Source: Amantichitinum ursilacus (GTDB lineage Bacteria; Pseudomonadota; Gammaproteobacteria; Burkholderiales; Chitinibacteraceae). Taken from it: a DNA stretch of 64,000 bases. Position 1 is the first letter of the stretch, and each line of letters starts with the position of its first letter. Position numbers and translations under genes: made by a program. Below are positions 54,322-61,743 of this stretch, piece after piece. The notes under the pieces were generated by a model, which saw only the letters and a list, made by a program, of their open reading frames with translations, ran no database searches and was not told where the DNA came from. The DNA lies in NCBI RefSeq assembly GCF_001294205.1, contig NZ_LAQT01000037.1:124001-188000 (forward strand), given 5' to 3'.

Positions 54322-54959
54322 TGCGCCTCCTCCTCGTTATGCAGGGCGAAGTCGGTCCATTGCGATTCAAGCTGCCAGTCGCTATGGCCCAGCGCGGTCA
54401 GCTGGAAGGTTTTGGGCAGTTGCGACATATCCAGCCGCAGGCGCATGCGCCCGGCCAGATCGTCCTTGTCGCGCGCCAGTGAGGTATCTTGCAACACGCC
54501 CCAATCGCGCAAGACGCCCAGCGCGGCCAGGGCCTGATCCAGCGAACTGAAGCTGCGATAAAAGCTGCCTAGATGCAGCCGGTACTGGCGTGACAAGGCG
54601 TGATAGCTCAGCCGGTAAGTCAGCGTCGCGGTGGGGGAAAACCAGTCGGACAGCTGGCGATACCACGAATAAGTGCGTGGCCGCGTGAGCTGGAATTCGT
54701 AGACGAAGGGCAGGCTCAGGCCATTGGCGAGCGCGTCTTCAAGGGTAGGGGTGAGGGTGACGATAAAGCGGCCGGACAGCTCGATCTGGTTTTCACCATA
54801 CGCGGCGGCAGTTTGCGTGGCCTTGATGGTGCCGGGCTCCGCCCAGGCTGCCGACATCCCCGTAGCCATCAAAAACCAGACCAGCAGCAGGCCGCACCAC
54901 GAACGGGTGCGGCGTGACCACTTAGCGGGCTTTTTGAAAAAGGGCGTAATAAAAACCAT
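54318..54959 (-). CDS. DUF4390 domain protein
   Basis: A 213-residue envelope protein. A hydrophobic N-terminal helix ([21 protein letters not shown], about residues 20-40) acts as a signal peptide or anchor. The mature part is rich in beta strands and tryptophan and tyrosine, with [22 protein letters not shown] and [17 protein letters not shown]4390 genes regularly lie between rsmB and ntrY in betaproteobacteria. The start overlaps rsmB by 38 nt. Function is unknown; conserved linkage suggests a role tied to NtrYX sensing, which is inference. Confidence 0.83.
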   Translation of the reverse strand: MVFITPFFKKPAKWSRRTRSWCGLLLVWFLMATGMSAAWAEPGTIKATQTAAAYGENQIELSGRFIVTLTPTLEDALANGLSLPFVYEFQLTRPRTYSWYRQLSDWFSPTATLTYRLSYHALSRQYRLHLGSFYRSFSSLDQALAALGVLRDWGVLQDTSLARDKDDLAGRMRLRLDMSQLPKTFQLTALGHSDWQLESQWTDFALHNEEEAH

Positions 54960-56196
54960 CGTGCTCCGGGTTCGGCAAGAGCTGACCGTCGTCGGCTGTT
55001 CCCACGTTCACCGGCAGGCGCTGTGCATCGGCGTTACGCGCCGCAAAGGCAGCAGCCTGATCCTTGTTCTCAGCCGGGAATATCGAGCACGTAGCATAGA
55101 GGAGTTTGCCGCCCGGAGCCACCAAACCCCACAGCGCATCCAGCATTACGGCTTGTTGTTGCGCAAACTGGACAATATCTTCGGGTCGACGCAGCCATTT
55201 GATGTCCGGATGCCGGCGCGCCACGCCACTGGCGGAGCACGGCACGTCGGCCAGCACGCGATCAAACGGCGTGCCATCCCACCACTCTTTGGGGCGCGAA
55301 GCGTCGCCGCGCACCAGTTTTGCCGACAAACCCAGGCGCTGCAGATTGTCGCCCACGCGCGTTAGCCGTTGCGCGTCGCTATCCACGGCGGTGAGGTCCA
55401 GCGTGGCGGTTTCCAGCAAATGGCCGGTCTTGCCGCCCGGGGCCGAGCACGCATCCAGCACGCGCATGCCGTCCTGCACATCCAGCAATTGCGCGGCATA
55501 TTGCGCGCCCAGATCCTGCACCGAGACCAGGCCATCAAAAAAGCCTGGCAGCCGATCCACACCCACCGGATAACGCAAGCGGATGGCGTCTTTGCCGGTG
55601 ACGCTGGCTTCGAGGCCTGCCTCGGCCAGCAGCGCCATATATTGCTCCACGTTGCTGCGATGGCGGTTTACGCGCAGCGTGAGCGGCGGATGTTGATTGC
55701 CGGCGTTAAGGATGCTCTCCCACTGCGCGGGCCACGCTTCGCGCATGGCATTCACCCACCATTGCGGATGTGACCACTTGCCGTAATCGTTGTGGCGCGC
55801 TTCGTTCAGGATGGTGTCGCGGCGGCGCAAAAAATTACGCAGGATGGCGTTGACCAACCCTTTGCCCTGGCCCGAGCCGGTATGCGACGCCACTTTGACG
55901 GCATGGTCCACCACGCTGTAGGGCGCGGCGCGGGTAAATTGCAGCTGGTACAAACACACCAGCAACAGCGCTTTCAGCGCAGGCTCGTGCACTGGCTTGT
56001 TAAGCAACAGCTTGAGCGTGTTATCCAGCAGGCCAAAGTGGCGCAGCGTGCCGTAGCTCAAGTCCTGAATGGCGCCGCGTTGTTGCGGACGCAAGTCGGG
56101 CATGGCCTTCCAGAGCTCGCTCAGTGCCTCGGTCAGGGTTTGCCCGGCCAGCACGGCGCTGAGCGATTGGGATGCGTATTTTTGCGTTGCGAACAT
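54922..56196 (-). CDS. rsmB: 16S rRNA m5C967 methyltransferase
   Basis: RsmB methylates C967 of 16S rRNA. The 424 residues have an N-terminal NusB-like RNA-binding part (about 1-140) and a C-terminal SAM domain. Motifs are VLDACSAPGGKTGHLLE near 248-264, DVPCSASGVARRHPDIKWLR near 315-334 (first Cys), and LLYATCSIFPAEN near 373-385, which holds the catalytic Cys. It follows htpX after 2 nt and overlaps DUF4390 at the 3' end. Confidence 0.95.
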   Translation of the reverse strand: MFATQKYASQSLSAVLAGQTLTEALSELWKAMPDLRPQQRGAIQDLSYGTLRHFGLLDNTLKLLLNKPVHEPALKALLLVCLYQLQFTRAAPYSVVDHAVKVASHTGSGQGKGLVNAILRNFLRRRDTILNEARHNDYGKWSHPQWWVNAMREAWPAQWESILNAGNQHPPLTLRVNRHRSNVEQYMALLAEAGLEASVTGKDAIRLRYPVGVDRLPGFFDGLVSVQDLGAQYAAQLLDVQDGMRVLDACSAPGGKTGHLLETATLDLTAVDSDAQRLTRVGDNLQRLGLSAKLVRGDASRPKEWWDGTPFDRVLADVPCSASGVARRHPDIKWLRRPEDIVQFAQQQAVMLDALWGLVAPGGKLLYATCSIFPAENKDQAAAFAARNADAQRLPVNVGTADDGQLLPNPEHDGFYYALFQKAR

Positions 56197-56198
56197 AC

Positions 56199-57065
56199 TT
56201 ACTCGTGGTTGATCAGGATTTCACCGCGTGAGATCGCCTGCAAGCGCGCAATGCGCTCTTCGGTGCGCGGATGGGTACGGAACAGATCGGCCAATCCACC
56301 GCCATGCAGCGGGTTCATGATCATCATCTGCGCCGTGGCAGGGTGGGCTTCGGCGGTGGGCATGGGGATGCCCGCCGCATAATATTCAATCTTGCGCAGT
56401 GCTTCGGCCAGCGCCAGCGGGTCGCCGGAAATGCGCGCGCCGCCTGCGTCTGCGCCAAATTCACGCGCGCGCGAAATCGCCATCTGGATCACCGACGCTG
56501 CCAACGGCGCCAGGATGGCCACCGCAATGCCAACGATGGGATTGACCGCGCGGCCGTTCTCGTCGCGGCCGCCAAAAAACATGGCGAAATTGGCCAGCGC
56601 CGAAATCGCACCGGCCATAGTGGCGGTAATGGTCGAAATCAGGATGTCGCGGTGTTTGACGTGCGCCAGCTCATGCGCCATCACGCCGCGCAACTCCCGG
56701 TGCGACAACATGCGCATGATGCCAGTGGTGCAGGCCACGGCCGCATTTTCCGGGTTGCGCCCGGTGGCGAAGGCATTGGGTTGGTCTTCTTCAATCACAT
56801 ACACGCGCGGCATCGGCAGTTGGGCGTTGGCCGCCAGTTCGCGCACCATCGCCACCAGTTCGGGCGCGGTGCTGTCGTCGACCAGGTGCGCGTTATACAT
56901 ACGCAGCACCATCTTGTCGGAATTCCAGTAGGCGAACAGGTTCATGCCGCCGCCAAACAGCAGCGCCAGCAGCATGCCGCTGCGTCCGCCCACCATGCCA
57001 CCTATCAAGCCGAAGAGCGCCACAATGGCGGCCATCAGCATGGTCGTTTTAATCCAGTTATTCAT
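56199..57065 (-). CDS. htpX: Membrane zinc metalloprotease HtpX
   Basis: HtpX (M48B) degrades damaged inner-membrane proteins. The 288 residues show two N-terminal membrane helices (about 4-25 and 31-49), the zinc motif [12 protein letters not shown] (HExxH near residue 130), two more hydrophobic segments, and the third ligand in [28 protein letters not shown] is highly conserved in the family. The ATG at 57065 is chosen because GAGG lies 6 nt upstream; the frame extends to 57221. Confidence 0.94.
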   Translation of the reverse strand: MNNWIKTTMLMAAIVALFGLIGGMVGGRSGMLLALLFGGGMNLFAYWNSDKMVLRMYNAHLVDDSTAPELVAMVRELAANAQLPMPRVYVIEEDQPNAFATGRNPENAAVACTTGIMRMLSHRELRGVMAHELAHVKHRDILISTITATMAGAISALANFAMFFGGRDENGRAVNPIVGIAVAILAPLAASVIQMAISRAREFGADAGGARISGDPLALAEALRKIEYYAAGIPMPTAEAHPATAQMMIMNPLHGGGLADLFRTHPRTEERIARLQAISRGEILINHE

Positions 57066-57276
57066 ATGAGCCTCGAAAGCCCGGGGAATCCGGCGCAAGT
57101 TGACAGTGCCCACCTTTACGCAGTGCGAAGGCAGGCTTTTATGGGAGTACTGCAGAGGCTGTCGTACGTTGCGGCGCACCACAGCCTTCAGCATAGATTG
57201 CCTTGGCCAGGAAAAATTCAAACATTGCCCGTCGGCATGCGCAATCGCGCGGAGACGGCCACGGATGGCGCGGACT

Positions 57277-58203
57277 TCAATCGCCCAGTTGCGTGCCTAC
57301 CGGTAGCGCATTGCCTGCCAGAAACGCGGCCGCATCCATGCGCTTGCTGCCGGCTTTTTGCATTTCGGTGATGGCCAACGCGCCGTCGCCGCAGGCTACA
57401 ACCACCGCGTCTTTGCTGGCAGCCAGCACGGTGCCAGGCGTGCCGCTGGCGCTGACGGGCGTGGCGCGCCACAGCTTGAGCGGCTCACCCGCCCAGGTGG
57501 TTTGCGCGGACGGAAACGGGTTAAACGCGCGGATCATGCGGTCCAGCATGCTGGCGGATTGGGTCCAGTCGATGGCCGATTCTTCTTTGCGCAATTTCTC
57601 GGCATAGGTCACGCCCTCAGCCGGTTGCGGCTGACGCTTTTGCTGCAATGCGGGCAAGTCGGCCACGGCGGCGACGATGGCGCTGGCACCGGCCGCAGCC
57701 AGTTTGTCGTGCAGGCTGGCCGCGTTATCCTGGGCGTCGATCGCCACCGGATGAATGCTGAGCATGTCACCGGTATCGAGGCCCGCATCCATCTGCATGA
57801 TGGTGATGCCGGTTTCGCTATCGCCCGCCAGAATGGCGCGCTGGATGGGCGCTGCACCCCGCCAGCGCGGCAACAGGGAGCCATGAATATTCAGGCAACC
57901 CAGGCGCGGAATATCCAGCACCGCCTGCGGCAAAATCAGCCCGTACGCAGCCACCACCATCAAATCCGCGCCGACGTCATGTAGCGGCGCTTGTTGCTCG
58001 GCGGTGCGCAGTTTTTCGGGCTGATACACCGGCAGATGGTGCTGCAGCGCCACTTGCTTGACTGCCGACGGGGTCAGCTTCATGCCGCGGCCTGCAGGGC
58101 GGTCGGGTTGGGTCAGCACCATGGCGATCTCATGGCCGGCATCGATCAGCGCCTTGAGTGCGCAGGCGGCAAATTCGGGGGTACCGGCAAAAATCAGCTT
58201 CAT
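57277..58203 (-). CDS. fmt: Methionyl-tRNA formyltransferase
   Basis: Fmt adds a formyl group to initiator Met-tRNA. The 308 residues carry the N-terminal formyltransferase domain with [13 protein letters not shown], the catalytic region [22 protein letters not shown] (Asn, His) and [13 protein letters not shown]. The OB-fold C-terminal domain follows. The ATG at 58203 gives the typical [12 protein letters not shown] start. Def lies upstream on the same strand, but a strong inverted repeat separates the two. Confidence 0.95.
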   Translation of the reverse strand: MKLIFAGTPEFAACALKALIDAGHEIAMVLTQPDRPAGRGMKLTPSAVKQVALQHHLPVYQPEKLRTAEQQAPLHDVGADLMVVAAYGLILPQAVLDIPRLGCLNIHGSLLPRWRGAAPIQRAILAGDSETGITIMQMDAGLDTGDMLSIHPVAIDAQDNAASLHDKLAAAGASAIVAAVADLPALQQKRQPQPAEGVTYAEKLRKEESAIDWTQSASMLDRMIRAFNPFPSAQTTWAGEPLKLWRATPVSASGTPGTVLAASKDAVVVACGDGALAITEMQKAGSKRMDAAAFLAGNALPVGTQLGD

Positions 58204-58243
58204 GGTCAAACTCCAGGCAGGGTGGTGCGGGTGTTGATCGGTT

Positions 58244-58295
58244 AAATACAACGGCCGGGCTCACAGCAATGCTGCGGCCCGGCCGTTGTATTTTT
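58244..58295. terminator. Long perfect inverted repeat between def and fmt
   Basis: A 17-bp perfect stem (58244-58260 with 58277-58293) encloses a 16-nt loop and has T-rich ends, a stronger one on the plus strand. It may end or attenuate the def transcript before fmt, or it may process or stabilise a shared mRNA. Confidence 0.75.
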
Positions 58296-58303
58296 GATCG
58301 CAA

Positions 58304-58807
58304 TCAGACGTTGGCGCGTTGCGTTTTTTTCAGCTTTTGCACAATGCGGTTAAGCTTGAGGCGCGACAGTTTTTCAACAAATACTTTGCCTTCCAGATGA
58401 TCCATTTCATGCTGGATGCAAACTGCCAGTAAGCCATCGGCAGATAATTTGAATTCTTTGCCGTTGCGATCGAGTGCAGAAACACGAATATGTTCAGCGC
58501 GTTGCACTTCTTCGTAAATACCAGGAACCGAAAGGCAACCTTCTTCCGAATTGCAGGTGCCGTCCATCTCCAGAATCCGGGGGTTGATCAGGACAAGCAA
58601 ATCATCTTTGCTTTCGGAAATATCAATCGTGATAAGACGTTCATGCACATTGACCTGGGTAGCGGCAAGGCCGATGCCAGGTGCGGCGTACATGGTTTCC
58701 GCCATATCATCGATAAGTTGTTGCAGTTTGTCGTCAAATACAGTGACCGGTTTGGCCACGGTATGTAAACGATCATCGGGATACTGCAGGATATTCAGGA
58801 TTGCCAT
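58304..58807 (-). CDS. def: Peptide deformylase
   Basis: Def removes the formyl group from new proteins, using iron or zinc. The 167 residues contain all three motifs: GIGLAATQ (44-51), EGCLS (89-93, metal ligand C91) and QHEMDHLEG (metal ligands H133 and H137). The ATG at 58807 gives the standard [11 protein letters not shown] start; the frame extends to 58861. It is divergent from the LysM gene, so 58808-58976 holds both promoters. Confidence 0.97.
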   Translation of the reverse strand: MAILNILQYPDDRLHTVAKPVTVFDDKLQQLIDDMAETMYAAPGIGLAATQVNVHERLITIDISESKDDLLVLINPRILEMDGTCNSEEGCLSVPGIYEEVQRAEHIRVSALDRNGKEFKLSADGLLAVCIQHEMDHLEGKVFVEKLSRLKLNRIVQKLKKTQRANV

Positions 58808-58976
58808 GTTTGCTTGCGGCTCAAAAAGTTTGTATGCAGAATCTGCTGCGATTCGAATCAAATATGAAGAAACAACTTACCGCTCAGGGTTTTAAAAGTT
58901 GTTTCCCCGGAACCGCGTAGTGCGGCTCCCCGATTTTTCATCCGGCAATACGTTGCCAGATTTGATGGGTTTGACC

Positions 58977-60029
58977 ATGCGTAAAACAATTATATCTCTA
59001 CTTTTCGCCGTCAGCGGTGTCGCTGGTCTGGCGCATGCCGATACGTTGGCGATGAAGGACAACGCACCGGACCGTTACGTCGTGGTCAAGGGCGATACCC
59101 TTTGGGCGATTTCCGGGCATTTTCTTAAGCAGCCCTGGCGCTGGCCCGAAATCTGGCGCATGAACAAGGACGAGATCAAGAATCCGCACTGGATTTACCC
59201 CGGCGACGTGGTCTTGCTGGACCGCACCGGCGGCACGCCGCGTTTGCGCCTGCTAAAGGATGGATCTGGGGGCGGTCGCAACGAAGTCAAGCTGTCGCCG
59301 TCGGGCCGGATTTCGCCGCTGGATAACAACGCGGTGCCGAGCATTCCGTTGCTGGCTATCCGTCCGTTCCTGAACAAACCGCTGGTCATCGAAGAAAACG
59401 AATTGCTGAACGCGCCGCGCGTGGCCGCTGGCCCGGACGAACGCGTGGTGTTTGCCGTGGGTGATCGCGTGTATGCGGTCAATCTGCAAGGCAAGGAAGG
59501 CGATGTGTGGCAAGCCTATCGCCCGGGCGCCCCGCTGATCGACCCGGACGATCCTGAACACAAGCGCGTGATTGGTCATCAGGTGGATTATCTGGGTGAC
59601 CTGCGCCTGGACAAGAATGGCGACGTGGCCACCCTGCGCGTGCTGTCTTCCAAAGAAGAAATCGGCGTAGGCGCCCGTCTGGTGCGCGCCACCGAAGAAA
59701 CTTATATGAACTACGCGCCGCATGCGCCTGCGCAACAAGTACGCGGCAAAGTGGTGTCGGCCTACGGCGGCGTGGCCGATGCGGGCCCGTACACCACACT
59801 GGTCATCAACCGTGGTTCGGCGGATGGCCTGGATGTGGGTTCGGTGCTGGTGACCTGGAAATCGGGCCGCCCCATCAAGAAAGAAGACAAGAACGAACCG
59901 GATCGTTTTACCCCGCCGGAACAAAGTGGCAACTTGTTCGTCTACCGCGTGTTCCCGCACTTTTCTTACGGACTGCTGCTGGATAGCACGTTGCCCGTAA
60001 ACACTGCCGACGAGGTTACATCGCCTTGA
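58977..60029 (+). CDS. Secreted LysM peptidoglycan-binding protein
   Basis: A 350-residue exported protein. The signal peptide (ISLLFAVSGVAGLAHA) ends near residue 21. A LysM domain follows at about 33-85 (YVVVKGDTLWAISGHFLKQP...WIYPGDVVLL), which should bind cell-wall glycan. The remaining 250 residues are mostly beta-rich, with DRVYAVNLQGKEGD and VVSAYGGVADAGPYTTLVINRG, and resemble the unassigned C-terminal part of betaproteobacterial LysM proteins located before dprA. The start at 58977 is preferred to 58965. It overlaps dprA by 1 nt. Confidence 0.87.
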   Translation: MRKTIISLLFAVSGVAGLAHADTLAMKDNAPDRYVVVKGDTLWAISGHFLKQPWRWPEIWRMNKDEIKNPHWIYPGDVVLLDRTGGTPRLRLLKDGSGGGRNEVKLSPSGRISPLDNNAVPSIPLLAIRPFLNKPLVIEENELLNAPRVAAGPDERVVFAVGDRVYAVNLQGKEGDVWQAYRPGAPLIDPDDPEHKRVIGHQVDYLGDLRLDKNGDVATLRVLSSKEEIGVGARLVRATEETYMNYAPHAPAQQVRGKVVSAYGGVADAGPYTTLVINRGSADGLDVGSVLVTWKSGRPIKKEDKNEPDRFTPPEQSGNLFVYRVFPHFSYGLLLDSTLPVNTADEVTSP

Positions 60030-61138
60030 TGCATGACGACGCGGACCTGGCCGCCTGGCTACGGTTCGCGCTTGTTCCCGGTATCGGGTTACGCCGCCAG
60101 CTCGTTTTGTTGCAAGCCCTGGGCTCGCCACAGAATGTGCTGGCGGCGTCGTTTGGTACGCTCAGCAAAGTACTGACCGACCCGATCAAGGTACAAGCCT
60201 TTATTGATTTTGCCGCCGCGCCCGAACCGGAGCTGGTGGCGCAAACGCGCGCCTGGCTGGCTCAGCCGGAGCACAGCATGGTGTGCCTGGGCGATGACGC
60301 CTATCCGGCGCAATTCCTGGAATTGCCCGACGCGCCACTGTTCTTCTTTTGCAAAGGCCGCGTCGAGCTGTTGCAACAACCGGCGCTGGCCATCGTCGGC
60401 AGCCGCAACGCCACGGTCGGCGCTATCGATAACGCCGAGCGCTTTGCCGAAACACTTAGCGCATCCGGCCTGACCGTGGTCAGTGGCCTGGCTGCCGGCA
60501 TCGACGCCGCGGCGCATCGCGGTGGTTTACGCGGGCCGGGCAGCACCATCGCGTTTGTCGGCACCGGGCTGGATCGCGTTTATCCGGCCAGCAACCGGCA
60601 ACTGGCGCATCAAATCGCCGCCGCTGGTCTGATCATTTCTGAGTTCATGCTGGGCGAAGGGCCGATCAAGGATCATTTTCCACGGCGCAACCGGCTGATT
60701 GCGGCGCTGGCGCGTGGCTGCCTGGTGGTGGAAGCGGCCATGGGCTCGGGTTCGCTGATTACCGCGCGCCAGGCCAACGAGATGGGCCGCGAAGTGTTTG
60801 CCATCCCCGGTTCGATTCATTCGCCGCTGGCCAAAGGCTGTCATCATCTTATTAAACAAGGCGCCAAACTGGTCGAAAGCGCCGAAGACATCATGACCGA
60901 ACTGGCGTGGGACAGCAGCGCGGTACAAACCCCCGTGACGCCCGCCGCAACCGCGGCGCAGCTCGACGCCACCGAGCAAAAAGTACTGCAGGCGGCCGGT
61001 TTCGACCCGGTGGATGCCGATACGCTGGGCTTGCGTGTCGGCTTGACGCCGGATCGGCTGTGCGCAATCCTCCTCGCTCTGGAAATGAAAGGCGTCCTGT
61101 TTACGCTGCCGGGAAACCGGTATCAGCGACGAGCCTGA
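60029..61138 (+). CDS. dprA: DNA-processing protein DprA
   Basis: DprA loads RecA onto incoming single-stranded DNA during natural transformation. The 369 residues have an N-terminal helical region, the Rossmann-like core with IVGSRNATVGAID, VSGLAAGIDAAAHRGGL and VGTGLDRVYPASNRQLA, and a C-terminal winged-helix DML1-like domain (about 300-369). The ATG at 60029 overlaps the LysM stop (TGATG), so translation is coupled. DNA uptake would depend on type IV pili, which pilSR in this window probably controls. Confidence 0.95.
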   Translation: MHDDADLAAWLRFALVPGIGLRRQLVLLQALGSPQNVLAASFGTLSKVLTDPIKVQAFIDFAAAPEPELVAQTRAWLAQPEHSMVCLGDDAYPAQFLELPDAPLFFFCKGRVELLQQPALAIVGSRNATVGAIDNAERFAETLSASGLTVVSGLAAGIDAAAHRGGLRGPGSTIAFVGTGLDRVYPASNRQLAHQIAAAGLIISEFMLGEGPIKDHFPRRNRLIAALARGCLVVEAAMGSGSLITARQANEMGREVFAIPGSIHSPLAKGCHHLIKQGAKLVESAEDIMTELAWDSSAVQTPVTPAATAAQLDATEQKVLQAAGFDPVDADTLGLRVGLTPDRLCAILLALEMKGVLFTLPGNRYQRRA

Positions 61139-61246
61139 ACCCACCTGGAACCCGGTCTTGCGGAAAGCAGCAACTTGAATTGGTGTTGTGCTGCCTTCAG
61201 TTTCCGGGTAGTGATTAAAAAAGACACCGAGGTTGCTCAGGTTTAT

Positions 61247-61699
61247 ATGCTGGAAGTGCTTGCTTATCTTTTTGAACAGTTTTATCAGTCCGAAGGCGAA
61301 CCGGACGTATCGCTGCTGGCCACCAAACTGGCCAGCGCCGGCTTTGAACAGGATGACATCGCGCAAGCGTTGACCTGGCTGGCCGAGCTTAACCGCGTGG
61401 ATACGGGACGCTATGCCGCGCTGGGCGATCTGCCGCTGCGACATCTGCATCCGGCCGAACTGGCGCGCTTTGACGAAGAAGCGCTGGCTTACTGGTTATA
61501 CCTGCAACAAGCCCGTGTACTGGGCAGCGCCGAGCGAGAGCTGGCGCTGGATCTGGTGATGGGCGCGGCGCCTGGCGAAATTTCGCAAGAACGGCTGCAG
61601 TTGATCGTACTGATGGTTGTCTGGCGCAAGCGCGATGAACTGTCTAATCTGCTGATCGAAGAAATCCTGTTTGGCCGCGAAGGCTTTGTGCAGCACTAA
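61247..61699 (+). CDS. smg: Smg family protein (DUF494)
   Basis: A 150-residue acidic helical protein of the Smg family, found beside dprA and topA in many proteobacteria. The conserved N-terminus MLEVLAYLFEQFY and the C-terminal WRKRDELSNLLIEEILFG are clear. The ATG at 61247 has AGG 5 nt upstream. The function is unknown; its location suggests a role in DNA processing or translation, but this is inference. Confidence 0.9.
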   Translation: MLEVLAYLFEQFYQSEGEPDVSLLATKLASAGFEQDDIAQALTWLAELNRVDTGRYAALGDLPLRHLHPAELARFDEEALAYWLYLQQARVLGSAERELALDLVMGAAPGEISQERLQLIVLMVVWRKRDELSNLLIEEILFGREGFVQH

Positions 61700-61743
61700 G
61701 CACAGCGCGCGGCCCTGACCCACCCTGAACGTAACGGGAAATC

